DNA of 64,000 nt from Zizania palustris (GCA_019279435.1 JAAALK010000287.1:25544162-25608161); one strand, 5' to 3'. Numbered from the stretch's first letter, positions 1 to 12,600 are shown. Numbers and translations: made by a program. Notes: a model not told the origin generated them from the sequence alone.

Positions 1-129
1 GGCGGGGGAGGTAGTGGTTGGAACATAGACATGTCAAATCCACTGTTTTGCTGGGCTAGTTGCTACACATGTTGTAATGTAATCAGTTAGTTCTAAACCT
101 ATTTCTGAATACTTTTGAACTGCAACACT

Positions 130-360
130 CTAAAGTAAGCTTACTTGGATCATCGCATGTTGTTGTGCTAAGCAGGCGGTATAGTACTCTTGTTGTTTCC
201 TGTTGTGCTCGTTTACTCGCCTCAATTCCTCTCTCATCCGAACCATCTCCGGGGTTTCTTCTGAGCGACGACGGCTGGAGCCAACTCCGATGGAGCTCTG
301 CGACGACTGAGCTGACTTCTGAGCTCTCACCGCTCTCGAGTCAATAACTCCATTGAACAT
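130..360 (-). CDS. Coiled-coil CACTA-encoded fragment
   Basis: This short minus-strand frame (76 residues) has an acidic and basic heptad-like stretch, RMREELRRVNEHNRKQQ, followed by a Gln-rich tail. Proteins of this style form the C-terminal or accessory part of grass CACTA genes. The open segment at about 440-551 (minus) between it and the transposase reads NTWFDSMERTMIGGEN and probably belongs to the same transcript, with splice-like borders on both sides. The frames of the three pieces do not join cleanly, so it may be a fragment of an accessory gene brought next to the transposase, or a decayed exon. Confidence 0.35.
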   Translation of the reverse strand: MFNGVIDSRAVRAQKSAQSSQSSIGVGSSRRRSEETPEMVRMREELRRVNEHNRKQQEYYTACLAQQHAMIQVSLL

Positions 361-621
361 GGAGTACCTGCAACATTAACAGGGGTTAGTTACCATCACA
401 ATACCATACACAAAACATTAATAAAAACATTGTCTCACCGTCCATGGCTTTTGCCACCTCCGCTGGAGTACACGGCCATTTGGTCCACAGGTTCTCTCCG
501 CCAATCATAGTCCTCTCCATGGAGTCGAACCATGTGTTCACCATATTGCGCCTGCAAAAAACATGTCCGATTAGCTAGACGCAGAAAAATGAAATTACGT
601 CAACTCTTAATAACATCTCAC

Positions 622-1918
622 CAAATGGTCCGTATGCCGTATGCCGGAAAATACCGTATGCCGGAAAATCGTGGACCGACCACAGATACGCAACTCGAAG
701 ATTGAATTTTTGTTTCTGGTCATAGTCATATGCTTCAACTCCTTTCCACAATTGTTTTAACTCTTCAATTAAGGGCTTCAACATCACGTTTAGTCGTGTT
801 CCAGGATGATCTGGACCGGGTATAATGAGACACAGGAACATAAATTCATATTTCATACAAAATGAAGGTGGAAGGTTGTATGGAATAGCAAACACGGGCC
901 AACAAGAGTACGACGATGCCGTTACATTGAAAGGCGTGAATCCATCAGTTGCCAACCCGATGCGAACATTCCTTGCATCACTAGCAAAGTCTGCATCAAA
1001 ATCATCTAGAGCCTTCCATGCCGCACCATCAGATGGGTGCACCATTACTTGATTATTCTCACGTACACCTTCTTTATGCCATCGCATATGTCTAGCGGTT
1101 TTCTTTGATAGAAACAATCGTTTCACCCGAGGTGTAAGAGGCATGTAACGAAGTTGCTTATGAGCAACCTCTGTCGTCACCTTCTCTCCGTCTTCATTTA
1201 CGACCTCTACGAATCTCGGTTTACCACATTTTAAGCATTTCACCTCATTACTATGTTCTTTCCAGAACAACATACAATTATCTCGGCACACATCAATCTT
1301 CTCATACTCCATACCGAGAGCAGAAAGCATTTTCTTTGACTGATACATGTCTTTCGGCACCTTATGGTTCTTAGGAAGGATATCGCTGATCAGATTCAAG
1401 AGCTCCTTATAACAATTGTTTGAAAATGCAAACTTTGACTTAATAGCCATAATACGAGTCACGAAAGCGAGAACGCTTACGGTGGTGTGCTCATGCAATG
1501 GCTCTTCTGAAGCTCGAAGGATGTCGAAAAACTTTTGAACCTCCGGTGTTGGAGGATCCTCGGGGTTTGATTCAAACTCCGGTCGTATAGCATCAACCAT
1601 CTCATCCATCCTATCGTCAGCAACGCTATCATCTTCTTCTTCCACTACTAATACCGTTTTTTCAAGGCCTGTCTCGCCGTGAAAAGACCAAACTTCATAA
1701 CCTGGCACGAAACCATATTTGCAAATATGCAATGACAACGTCCTCTTGTCTTGCCAACGAGAATTTCTGCACTTCATGCATGGGCACCTCGCGCCAGTGT
1801 TTGTTGTCAAAGCGAATGCACGATCAACAAATTTCTCAGCGTTGATTACCCACTCCCTCGTGTGAGCTCCACTTTTCATCCAACCACTATACATCCACCG
1901 TCGGTCGTCCTCAGCCAT
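622..1918 (-). pseudogene. TNP2-like CACTA transposase, N-terminal two thirds
   Basis: The frame opens with MAEDDRRWMYSGWMKSG. It has a Cys-rich N-terminal module (CPCMKCRN, about residues 45-60) typical of the transposase-associated domain. The Transposase_21 core follows, with GLATDGFTPF (first catalytic Asp) and SVHDFPAYG (second Asp). In intact TNP2 proteins the core continues for several hundred residues to the catalytic Glu. Here the frame ends soon after HDFPAYG, near a GGTGAG splice-like site at about 620, and I see no continuation before position 1. A 16-bp near-duplication (CCGGCATACGG motifs, 640-670) sits just at the break. An upstream in-frame Met starts at 1942, but the family start is at 1918. 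I read it as a truncated, probably inactive transposase. Removal of an intron could extend it, but the downstream exons did not join in frame. Confidence 0.7.
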
Positions 1919-2285
1919 TCTATATGCAAAACATTCATTCAATCAAGAAGATTCACGCACTGGCCGCTATAAAAGGGCTCGCAACATACACACACCCTGG
2001 CCACCCCCCGCCTCCGCCTCCGGACAACGGAGGGGAAGCAGAGGCGGCCGGGCGGCCGGCGACGCAAGGGGAAGCAGAGCCCGCGGCGCAAGGGAACAGG
2101 GTTAACCGAAAGGCCTGTGCCACACCTTAGACACTACCACGGACCCTAGGCGCCCGCCCAGACACGCCTGATGGCGATCGCGATTCACCATGGCATCCGG
2201 CGGTGACCGCCTGGACGTCTAGTCGGCGCAGGCGACGCCATGGCAACCATGATCTATAGGAAAAGATAGGTCCTAAACCCACCCA

Positions 2286-2473
2286 AGAGTGACCGACAAA
2301 ACGTGGTATTTATGACGAGCCATGAGTCCGAACGAAATTTCAGCAGCATAACCCCGCTGTTCTCCAATTGCACGCCTGATAGTGGTGCAATGGAGAACAA
2401 CAAGGTTATGTTACTGAAATCCCATTCGGACTCATGACTCATCATAAAACCACGCTCTGTCGCCCACTCCGAG
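2286..2473. repeat. Long imperfect hairpin inside the CACTA element
   Basis: Arms of about 90 nt face each other. For example, CATGAGTCCGAACGAAATTT at 2331-2350 pairs with the stretch around 2412-2437. The inner segments GTTCTCCAATTGCAC and GTGCAATGGAGAAC also pair, leaving a loop of only a few bases near 2377-2383. By eye, pairing is above 80 percent over the length. It could be a foldback MITE nested in the CACTA element or an inverted duplication able to produce small RNAs. Confidence 0.6.
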
Positions 2474-3556
2474 GCTGTCCAAAAAGGGACAATTCCGGAC
2501 CTACACATCTCACACGCATGACACGTGTGAGACATGTTGGTCCGAAACGGGTGACGCATAGGTTTCGTTACACTATCTACGTTGTTGTCAAATAAAAAAT
2601 TGCATACGAATATAATTAATAGCGTATATAATAGAACATCGCAAACAATGAATAGTGAATGTAACTTCACTAACATGCACTTGATTAAAACTGATTTAGA
2701 TTGCAAGTTTCAACTTCAATGTATTTTCAGAACAACAGAAATCAATTCAGAATATGTCAAACATTTCAGATCCTGAGATTTCACAATTTTAATCAATCAA
2801 AATCAGATTTCAGCTTTTCGTACCATGAATAGTAAACTAATTTCAGATTTCAGATTTCAGCAATGTTTCAATGACACTTCTAATTTCATAATGCAAGACT
2901 TGACTTCAGTTTCACTTTAGGTAAGCAAATACTCAATCAGAACATGATTATCAATGTGGATTCAGAGAAATCACAACTATACTTAAATAAATTCATAATA
3001 TAGTATTTTTAAGACGGTGTACAATATACTGTGATTCAGCCTCAATTCAACACATAATATATTCAGAAGCCAAGTACTGAATTCATAACAGTTGAATGGA
3101 CAGAATAGAAAAGTACTTGGCGGACGGCGACGATCGGCGGGCGATGATGGACGGGCAGCGACGACGACGACGGGCCGGCCGGAGGGGGTGCAGTGGCGGC
3201 TGTCGGCCGGTGGCGGAGGACGGCGTGGGCGGCGGCGGGTGGCGGCGGCAGGATGCACGCGACGTCGACGGTCGGAGGCGGGCGTTTGCCGGCGGCCGGG
3301 AGCACGGCGGCGGACCGGCGAGGGCGGCCTGCTGCGGTGGGCAGGGGTCGACGGCGGCGGGTGCGGGCGGTGGCGGCGTGCGGCGTGCGGCGTGCGGCGG
3401 CGGGCGGCGTGCGGCGTGCGGCGGGCGGCGTGCGGGCGGGCGGGCGGCGGCGAGCGGGCGCGGGAGGAGGCGGCGCCCTCGGGAGGAGGCGGCGGGCGGC
3501 GGGCGGGCGGCGGCGGCGCAGGCTGGGCGCGGGAGGAGCGGCGGCGGGGCTACTGT

Positions 3557-3594
3557 GCGCGCGTACAGGGAGTTAGGGCTCCCTGTACGCGCGC
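3557..3594. repeat. 16-bp-arm inverted repeat in CACTA subterminal region
   Basis: The arms GCGCGCGTACAGGGAG and CTCCCTGTACGCGCGC are perfect complements and flank a 6-base loop. Confidence 0.85.
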
Positions 3595-3611
3595 GGGGTT
3601 GGGGATAAATT

Positions 3612-3843
3612 CCCTAACTTCCGTCGGCCAGCATTGAAGCCGACGGAAGTTAGCTAACTTCCGTCGGCTTCAATGCTGGCCGACGGAAGTTAGGGGGATC
3701 CGAGCGGCCGCGGAAAACCCCCCGCTAACTTCCGTCGGCCACTGTCAGAAGCCGACGGAAGTTAATTTAACTTCCGTCGGCCCCCAGGGGCCGACGGAAG
3801 TTATTTAACTTCCGTCGGCTTGCCCAAAAGCCGACGGAAGTTA
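3612..3843. repeat. CACTA subterminal array with a perfect 84-bp palindrome
   Basis: The segment 3612-3695 is a perfect palindrome with two 42-nt arms and no spacer, centred between 3653 and 3654. Three shorter foldbacks follow at 3726-3764, 3768-3803 and 3806-3843. Each has TAACTTCCGTCGGC arms and its own short loop sequence. Each half of the large palindrome is itself such a foldback. In CACTA elements the subterminal repeats are the binding sites of the DNA-binding transposition protein, and that is the probable role here. Confidence 0.8.
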
Positions 3844-3879
3844 AAAAGGCCGATGAAAACTTCTGGTTTTCTTGTAGTG

Positions 3880-5014
3880 AACCACTTTTATCGAATACTT
3901 CTCTAGTTTAGCTTTTAGCTTTCTAACCAAAAAGTTATTTGAAAAGATTGAACCAAACATATCCTAAAATTATGAGAAAGTTAATAAGCTTCTAGACCGT
4001 AAGAATATAGACACATTGTATTTTTTACATTCTAGATATTAGTTCATTTGTAGATAATATAGCTACTAAATTTTGTATTCGATAAAAATATTTGGAGAGC
4101 TATAGTTTTTGGAGTAAATACAGCTAAAAAAACTCCCGCCATTAATTGTTGCATTTTACTTTTGTGAATTACATGCCATGCTGGCGATCGATCTGCCGAT
4201 CGAGCTACTACCGGCTATTAATTACAGGGATATTTAATTTAGCATACACAGTCTTAATTACGGGCGTATTTAATTAAATTAATACCGTCTTTTACTGCAT
4301 GCTTTTCTCGTTAAAGGACTATAAATTTAATTATTACCACTAAAATCTACTATGAACATACCTAGCACCGTGATTTCATTAGAACTCCAGTTGAGTGTAA
4401 TGGTACGAGAGCAGTATTAGGGTCAAGTGATATTTTAAAAAATCTTCGTATCACATCCTATCACACATGACATTTAAATAAGATTAAACTCGTATAACCT
4501 TCTTCAAAAAAATATAAACTATGAACTTGTGTGCCTGTGGTGGTGTATGGACTCTTTCCACACTAAAAATTTCAAGAATGTGTCAAAAATCTAGAAGTTA
4601 AATGTGCACATCAAGGGCACTGCTCATTTGGAAGTGACATTGCTTCTGTGGACTGTGGAGAAAAGCTTGTGCAAAACATGTATAACAAATTTTATTTTTT
4701 GTTGGTAAGAAACTTATAATGATTCCCATGGTTATCTAGTGCCCTTACACTAATTTCTTTTTTATTTCCAAAAAAACATTATGAAAAAAATATTTTTCAC
4801 AAGGTTATGGTGTACAAGCAAAATGCATGGTAACCTAGTACATGTACCGTATTAGTTGGCAGGAGGCAAATATAGTGGAAATTTGATGAAGCACAGCATA
4901 GTACAAATCAGACCCATCATGTAACCAATCATTCCCCTCCACATTTTTTTCCAAAATAAAGGCTACAAGATGAGAGGGTGTCCTATCATCATAGTGCAAT
5001 CTTTCACCTATCAT

Positions 5015-5016
<2 letters not shown>
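3880..5016. other. AT-rich intergenic sequence
   Basis: No coding frame, RNA gene or repeat structure could be supported here beyond AT-rich spacer sequence. Confidence 0.5.

Positions 5017-5086
<70 letters not shown>
5017..5086. repeat. (TA)35 microsatellite
   Basis: Uninterrupted TA dinucleotides for 70 bp. They directly abut the repeat beginning GGGAACGCTATTCTACAC, which may have inserted into the TA tract. Confidence 0.95.
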
Positions 5087-5087
<1 letters not shown>

Positions 5088-5610
5088 GGGAACGCTATTC
5101 TACACTATGGGTGTAGAATGCTATTCTACACCGATCATCCCGTGCTCCCACACCCCACCCAATCCCAACCCCCTCCATTCCACGTCGGTGTAGAATAGCA
5201 TTCTACACCCGTGGTGTAGAATAGCATTTGTATATATATATATATATATGTTATTATACACCACGAATGTAGAATAATTATTCTACTGAAAAATCTAGTA
5301 CTAAAAAAAAGTAGCACTCAATTGCTATTTTACTGAGAAAATCTACTACTAAAAGTGGTTATCAAAACACATGAATAGAAAAAAAACTAGAATGTTTTAA
5401 CCTATATTATATAATACCACATGATTTTAAACACAAAATGACCTTTAAATAAGGTCGGGGCGTGTGACTTTCTTAAAAGATAAAACACAAAAATACTGTG
5501 ATAATATTTTTAGATGGGAATAGGATCGTAATTAAAATATATGAGTGGTCAGTGTAAAATAGCTATTCTACACATGTGGTGTAGAATAACGCTCCCATAT
5601 ATATATATAT
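5087..5610. repeat. MITE-like repeats with TGTAGAATAGC termini
   Basis: The motif GTGTAGAATAGCATTCTACA and its complement recur at 5108-5130, 5188-5230 and 5565-5600. GGGAACGCTATTCTACAC at the left end is matched in inverted orientation by GTGTAGAATAACGCTCCC at the right end (5580-5597). A diverged shorter relative lies at 24385-24540. Both show TGTTATTATA near the left side and the CTACTACTxAAA block in the middle. The copy here carries extra sequence (about 5363-5550) that the copy at 24.4 kb lacks. Confidence 0.5.
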
Positions 5611-5800
5611 TTATATATATATATTCACACATGAATAGAAAAAACTATAATGCATTAACCTATATTATATAATACCACATGATTTTAAAACACAAAATGA
5701 CTTTTAAATAAGGTCAGGTCCACATAGCTTTCTTAAAAAACACAAAAATGCTAGCGATAATATATTTAGATGGGTCATAGGATCATAATTAAAATATATG
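5362..5800. repeat. Direct duplication of about 170 bp
   Basis: The segments at about 5369-5545 and 5628-5800 are near-identical. Both run from CACATGAATAGAAAAAACTA through CCTATATTATATAATACCAC to TAATTAAAATATATGA. A short TA tract and the right terminus of the MITE-like repeat lie between them. Confidence 0.75.
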
Positions 5801-8464
5801 AATTTTGAAAAAAAAATCACATACGGAAAAGAGAGAGAAAAAGAGTGTGTACAAGACTTCTCAGAGAAAAGAAAATCAGGAGTTATAAGCATTTTCCTTT
5901 GGAAAAGTGCTTTAGGAATCCAATCCAAAGTATTCTTTTTCTATTTTTTCTAAGGATTTAAATCGTTCAAAAACCAGTGCATATAAAATATATACAAAAT
6001 ATTTATATATATTTTGTGTATAAAAAACCACCAAAATTCTCAAGATGTTCTGGTGCCTCATGTGGAGACAAGGTATAAACCAGTGTATATAAAATCAATA
6101 TCATGTACTTGTGATGGAGAAATGGACCAATGTGCCTACTGTTTTTTTTAGATAAAATGGACCAGGGACTGGAGGTTGCAGGATTTTTGGGGATTAAACT
6201 AATGTGTGCAAGTGCAGGTTTGTTCAGAGAATTTTGTTTTTTTAGTCAGAATGTGTGGTCTACACACTTCTGGAATTAAAAATTACTCCTACTCTCTAGT
6301 AGTTGTAGTAGTAGTAGTACAAAGCAGCTAGCTGCAATAAGCTAGCTCTTTTTGTTAAGGTAGCAGATGTCCTTTTCTCAGTTAAGGGGGATAGGTGCCA
6401 AGACAATACAATTGAAAACACATGGTTCTTTAACCTCACATAGGGTAGTTCTACTTCCATTATATTGTTTTGAGACTACAAAGATTTGGCTTTGAATGTT
6501 GAATATGGATGTCATCAGAGGAATTTATTTTAAGAGAAGTCAACCACAACCGGAAGTTTAGTGTAACTGTCAGGGAGAACAAAATATGGGTATAGTATGT
6601 AAGCTTAGCATATTCAATGTATAGTTACTCGTATTTGCGTAGTTGAAAAGATTTGAGCCTACTCTTTAAACGGATTTGTTATTCTTGGAGGAGCTACCTC
6701 AAGGCTAGACATCAATACGTGAGCATCCAAAGCGATTATGGTGTGCCAGAGAAGATTGTATAAGATCTATCTTAGCTTTTATAAGGTAACTAGTAGAAAT
6801 CCAAGTTTAACTTTGGTAAAGACTTGGTGAGAAAAATGTTTAAAAGAGACCCGGCCTTTTAGAGCCCCTCAATGGAGACATATGATCGATGGATCTGCAC
6901 TTCGAAAAATAACTTCATTGTGTTCTTCCTAGCTCACATATTCATATTGCTTAATCTACTTGCTAGCTAGCTTACAAAACATATTTCCATGTAAAAGTTG
7001 TAGCCAACAATCTTGCTTGTACTCGTATTTATTTACACTATTAGCTCTATATTTGTTCAGAGATTTTTCGGTATGTCCAGAACTTTTGGACACCAGAAGT
7101 TTCGCAAACATCCGGTGACCCAGAACTTCCGGTTCTACTCAGAACTTATAAGCTTGGTGTTTTTCAAATTAACAGCTTTGCACAAAAAATTTTCAAATTG
7201 TCTGCCCCTTAACTAACTTTCAGTATATTCCAAACCTCTTAGGCTTGATCTGGACTAAAATTGACATGTGTTAATTGTGAAGCTTATTTCACTTTGAATG
7301 GACATGCACATTAAAAGGTAGGGTGGATTTGCACCTTATGCTGGTAAAATCCAAGTGAGAAATCATCTTGCACTTCTTTTTTTTTTCCAAATAGGAGAAA
7401 TAGGATACATGAAAAGACACAACATAGCATCAAACCATGTCAAAAAAAAAACAAAATTTGATGTGCTTCCGCAATCAGTAAACATTACGAGCTATATATG
7501 CATAGGTATGAACATGCGACTTTTTTTCCCTCAATAATAATTTTATTATCTTGCAAAAAATCAAAACCTCCAACCATCTAAATCTGACGAACTGTTGATG
7601 AAAACGAAAGAAAATTATGTTCTACACAAGTAACTATCAGCAATGAACTACACAGCAAAGTCCCACTGTAGCAGAGCAGTAAAGCCCTTGTTTTAAGGCA
7701 CCCACAAACTCCATTCAAACCTCAGCTAATAGACAAGCTTGGCTTATGGCTTACGTTAGGCCACGTTTCCTAATCTTTTAAATGGTCTAATTTTTCAAAA
7801 ATATATATATATATATATATATAAAGTTTGCCATTTTTTTTGTTTTACGCCGTTTATCTTATCGACTCTTCGGCATTAAAATCATTCATTTAAAAGCTCT
7901 TTTAATACATCTCCGAAGAGATAAGAGATATAATTAATCTTGGTCGTTGGTCAAGAAAAAAATGATGCATTACCCCCTACGAGGAAAGAGGTCGACTCCT
8001 TTTAATCATGACCGTTAGATCATTGTGATATGTTATCTCTCAAGAAGTAAGATGTTTAGTTAGATCTATAAAAATGAACGATTTTTATTAATTTGATGAA
8101 TCTTAAAACTTGTATTGTTTAAACCTTAAATAATTATGGTAAAGATGAGCTTCATATATTTTCTGTTTTCTTATCCTAATTCAATTGAGATTAAGAAGGG
8201 AAAAAGTGATTGGCTCCCCAAGGCTCAACCAAACCAGCCTCTCCCCAATTATTGCAGCACAAGGGTTCCATGCTGGTGTTAAAGGATGAACATGGCCCTG
8301 GTGCTGAGGGCCCCTTCCCCATTTATTGTTACTCCTTTAGAATCCCTGTCAGGGATTGATGAGATGAATGGCTGCAAGGCACTGCATGCAGCAAACAAAA
8401 ACCTCCCACAAAACAACATGAAGGAAATTGTTGTTATTATTATTACATCTGTCCAAAGGTTTAA
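5801..8464. other. Intergenic AT-rich sequence upstream of SPL18
   Basis: No convincing gene. Small A/T tracts and a TA run at 7801-7824 are present. The short open frames look random. Confidence 0.5.
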
Positions 8465-8672
8465 GGACCTATTTGGTAAAACTCGGGATGGATTTTAAAA
8501 TTCATACTGAGGTTGGAGTGGAGCACTTGAAGTTGACTAGAGCCTGTTCCACCATTCCAATTCATTTTTCTGGAGTGCTCTAAATGAGATTTATTATTTA
8601 AGAAAAGTGTTTGGCTTGATTCCAGCTTCATGGGACAAAGAAGTTGAAGCTAAAATCCTGCCAAACGCACCC
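8465..8672. mobile_element. Tourist-like MITE
   Basis: The ends GGACCTATTTGGTAAAAC and (complement) GGGTGCGTTTGGCAGGAT are imperfect terminal inverted repeats. TAA flanks both sides (8462-8464 and 8673-8675), the target duplication of PIF/Harbinger MITEs. It lies about 1 kb upstream of the SPL18 start. Confidence 0.65.
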
Positions 8673-9600
8673 TAAATCATCAATTTTTTAGAGAATCAAC
8701 GTTTATAACTTTTAACTAATAATTATATTAAAAATATTTAGTTTTTATGGTATACATATCATATATAATTAGATTGATATGTTAAAGTGTTTTAATACGT
8801 TCTTACCTCGATAGTTTATGATGATATATAATGAAAATAACCCATGGTTAATATTTTAATATTTTACATTGAAGACCAAATAAAACCCCTACACATCTTA
8901 TGTTTCGAAATATAGTAATGTTATTTTATATATGTACACACCTATATTCTATATAATATTTGATGATCTAACACTCTAAAAAGTGATCTTGGTTATTTAT
9001 CATTTTAGATAATTTCAATTGCTATCCATATAAATAATATAATAAATAATTAAAATCTCACTACATTTTAGTGAGCATATATGGACACATATGCTCCTCT
9101 TCCTCTTCCTCCCCCTCACTCCACTCAGCTCTCCTCACTACACAAATGCACTTGTCCCTCCAACCCAAGTACTGACTAGTGCCTACTTCCTCCTTGGTAT
9201 TGGTAGGAGTGTTGTTGCTGTGTTGTGTGGTGTACTAGGAGCTAGCAAGCAGCTTGTTGTGTAGCAAGCTCACATCAATTTCACTCTTCTTGAGCAGCTC
9301 ATCTCTCTTCTCTATCAGAAATTCAGAGTAAGTTCCCTCTGCTGCTGGTGCTGATCTGTGCATTTGGCCTGTTCTTGTGCTTGATTTGTTGGTATCTTGT
9401 GCAATAATTCTTGGTCGTTTGTTGCCACCTTCCTCGCGGCATGTCCACAGAATGAGAGGGACGGCCGGAGAGGACAAACCGGCCATAACGCCAGTGGCCG
9501 CTTGACCGTGAGAGGGAAAGGGAGTGGGACTGAGAGAGCTCGAGCACGGGCGCGCGGCGACAAGCGCGGCGGCGGTGCGCCGGCTGCCGGGTCGGGTTTC

Positions 9601-12600
9601 ATGGATTGGGATCTCAAGATGCCGGTTTCTTGGGACCTGGCCGAGCTGGAGCACAGCGCCGTCCCGGCTATGGCGGCGGCGGCGCCCGCGGCTGCGTCGG
9701 GCATTGCGGCGGCGGCGGCGGCGCGCGGGCCGCCGAGCCGGCCGGAGTGCTCGGTCGACCTTAAGCTCGGCGGGCTGGGCGAGTTCGGCGCCTTGGACGC
9801 GCGGAAGGAGCCACCGGCGAAGGGCCCGGTCGTGCCGGTGTCGAGCGCTGCGGCGGCGACTGTGCCGTCGGCGAGCCCGCTGAAGCGGCCGCGTGGGGGC
9901 GCTGCCGGCGCCGGGCAGTGCCCGTCGTGCGCGGTGGACGGCTGCAAGGCCGACCTGAGCAAGTGCCGCGACTACCACCGGCGGCATAAGGTCTGCGAGG
10001 CGCACTCCAAGACGCCCGTCGTCGTCGTCTCCGGCCGCGAGATGCGCTTCTGCCAGCAGTGCAGCAGGTATACAACCCATCAAACAAATACCATCCAATT
10101 TTTTTTTTTTTTGCATCTTCCGTTCATATCAATTCTACCCCCACACCAAATTCATCTCATTTCACGGCGCCGCTTCTAAATTCCCGAACCGACGCCGCCG
10201 CCGCCGTCGCATCAACTTTGGTTGTGATCTACACAAAAAGATCATTGCCTGAATTGTTGCAAACTTGCAATGTGAAATTGGCGGCATCAAAGAACTGACT
10301 GATTAGGTTGAACCATCTCTTTTACATCTTTATCTTTTTCACTGCCGATTATTCCCTTTGTTGAAAGTGAACACTGAACAGGCCAAATCAGTTCTTTCTT
10401 TGGCCTCGGCTTTGCCTTTGGCTGCCTCAATTGTTCCCATTTCCAATCAGAGCTGGTGTGAAGAAATCAGCAGGGATAAGATGAGCATATATCTGCCTGT
10501 CTTGTTTCAAGGATGCACAGCTTTACCTTTTTTTTTCTGGTGCCACCTTTTCAGCATTTTCATATGATGCACCACAAGTTTTTCCCCTGTTACACTTTAC
10601 CTTGGCAACCCGTATACCTGAATTATAACCTTCTCTTTTCCCACTTCTGCACTACTAACTTTCTGACCCATCAGTGATGATAATTACTTCACAAAAAGTG
10701 ACTGATGCATTTCATGTGCCAAAGATCAGATGGAGTAGTGTTTTTTTCCATGATACCTGCTACATGTTCAGGGTAGGCCCCCTTTTTTCATGGTTTTGGT
10801 TTAAAACTGAAGAATGTACTGAATTTTGCATTCTCCTTTGTACTGCCAAAGAAATCCATTGTGTTATACACAGGGGAGGAGCCAAACATGTACCATTCCT
10901 AGGGCTGATCCAACTGTTCTTAACGAATCATTCAAAATTTGCATGCGATTTCATAACGATTTTCATAGCAATAAGGAGCTAGAAGAGGTGGGGCAGCTGG
11001 GGCTTGAGTATCATCAAGTAAGCGTTCGTTTGTGGTTGACTGCAAAAGGACATGTGCACAGATTTAAATGCAAAAAAATTGAGTTGAGAATCTGATCTGC
11101 CCAACCCATTGCTAACCAAAGCCCAAAGGTAGTTTAGAATCTGTGTGTTCTTTGCTTTGAGGAGGTGTAGTAGAAGTAGAATCAGGGCTCATTAAGTAAT
11201 ATCCTGCATGATAAGGCCCCATTTCTGACATGTTTGCCTAGCTCCCTTTTCTGTGAAGATCTTTCCTTTCTGAATCAATAACCAGACCAGATCCATATAA
11301 ATTGTTTCACTTTCCCGCAACAGTATTTGTTGTGTTGGACTGTTGGTTTGTAAACATGATGTGGAGCATGTAACCTGCTTTATTTAATTTTGACAGGAAC
11401 TGGCCTACTATGCCATGCTTATTAGCAATGCCCTTTATGAAGCTGTTGGGACCTACAATTTTTCTGTTTGAATGACTGTTGCTAACTACAGTCTACATAA
11501 TGCATTTTGATAACTGACCGGATAACCCTTACAGGTGCCGATTTTTGTGCATCTAGAGTTTGTATGATAAAATAAAATAGTTTAAACTTTATTTTTAGTT
11601 TAAAACAAAACCAGATGGTTTTATAAAATACGCTCAATCTACCCACAACTGTGGATCCAAGATTTCTTCGAGCTAATTTTGATTAGCTGATTAGCTCCAA
11701 AAAACTCTGGATCTAGAGTTGTGCTAAACAGGGCCTATATACATAAATACACCAAACAGGTCAGTTCCCCCCTTTTTGTTCGATTTTAACTGATTTGGCT
11801 GTACAATGAAATCACCGAAGGTAACTTCCTAGGTTCACACACACACACAAAAAAAAGCTATATTTACTTTCAGAATTTAACTTGTATCTTGTTCAAGTAA
11901 TTTGAATGTGGACCTTGTTGGTCTGACATTGAACTGAAATACAATAGATTTTTAAGTACAGCACTTGTGCCTTTATAGCTGAATCATTTGTTTTCTTGTA
12001 TTTTTGGTCCATAGCAAAAAAAAGCCTTTTTTGCAAGGACATAACAAGCATTATAAGCTGCCTTTCTAAAATAATTATAAATCCTAAACCTAAAGTGTAT
12101 CTTACATCTTGGTATAATGTGGTGTCTCTAATTTGTCATTTTTTTAATTTTACAGTAATAGTAGACAAGCTGAGATCTTTTATTAGGTTCAACTCTAGTT
12201 CAGTTGTGGTGGTGTCATGCTGTTTACTTGTTGAGCACTTGAGCTATAGTGACAAACTACATCTGCATCGAGTACTTTTGTACAATACCAATATCACCTG
12301 CCAATCATTCATTATCTCCAGAAAATTTATATCCTGTGGCCTGTGGGAACTCCTTTCCAACGATTGATTACCTCTCCCAGAGGCCCAGTGGATCAAAATT
12401 AGATGCCATATTGCTTGCCAGTCTTTATGAAGTGTTCATCAGTCTCCACTGCAAGAAAGGTGATCCTCAGTGAACCAACAGGCTGATATGATGCCATTGT
12501 ATTGTGGTCCAAATGTCCAACAGGAGTGCTCTTTTTTTCTGTGGTTGACAGGCCTAGTACAGCACTCTTATCTGAACTGAATCCTCATGCACTGAAATTG

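Larger units (their letters stand above)
1..3879 (-). mobile_element. CACTA (En/Spm) DNA transposon, right-hand part
   Basis: The right terminus is visible at 3865-3879. On the minus strand it reads CACTACAAGAAAACC, the standard CACTA terminal inverted repeat. It is preceded by a subterminal array of inverted TAACTTCCGTCGGC motifs (3612-3843), as expected for transposase-binding subterminal repeats. A TNP2-like transposase lies inside, reading leftwards from 1918. The left terminus is outside the window, so the full length and the 3-bp target duplication (AAC follows on the right) cannot be confirmed. The stretch 3119-3540 is extremely GC-rich, with GCGGCGTGCG-type repeats. Its long open frames on both strands are low-complexity and I do not consider them genes. 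Confidence 0.85.

Noticed and set aside
3092..3637. Three overlapping plus-strand frames of 127-181 codons
   Set aside because: They lie in GGC/GCG-rich low-complexity DNA where stops are rare, give Arg/Gly/Ala-only proteins, and overlap each other and the CACTA subterminal region.
9397..9600. Upstream extension of the SPL18 frame
   Set aside because: The family start is MDWDLKMP at 9601. The extension is not similar to any SPL N-terminus and lies in the leader.
9235..10116. Long minus-strand frames opposite SPL18 exon 1
   Set aside because: They are antisense shadows of GC-rich SPL coding sequence with no family resemblance.
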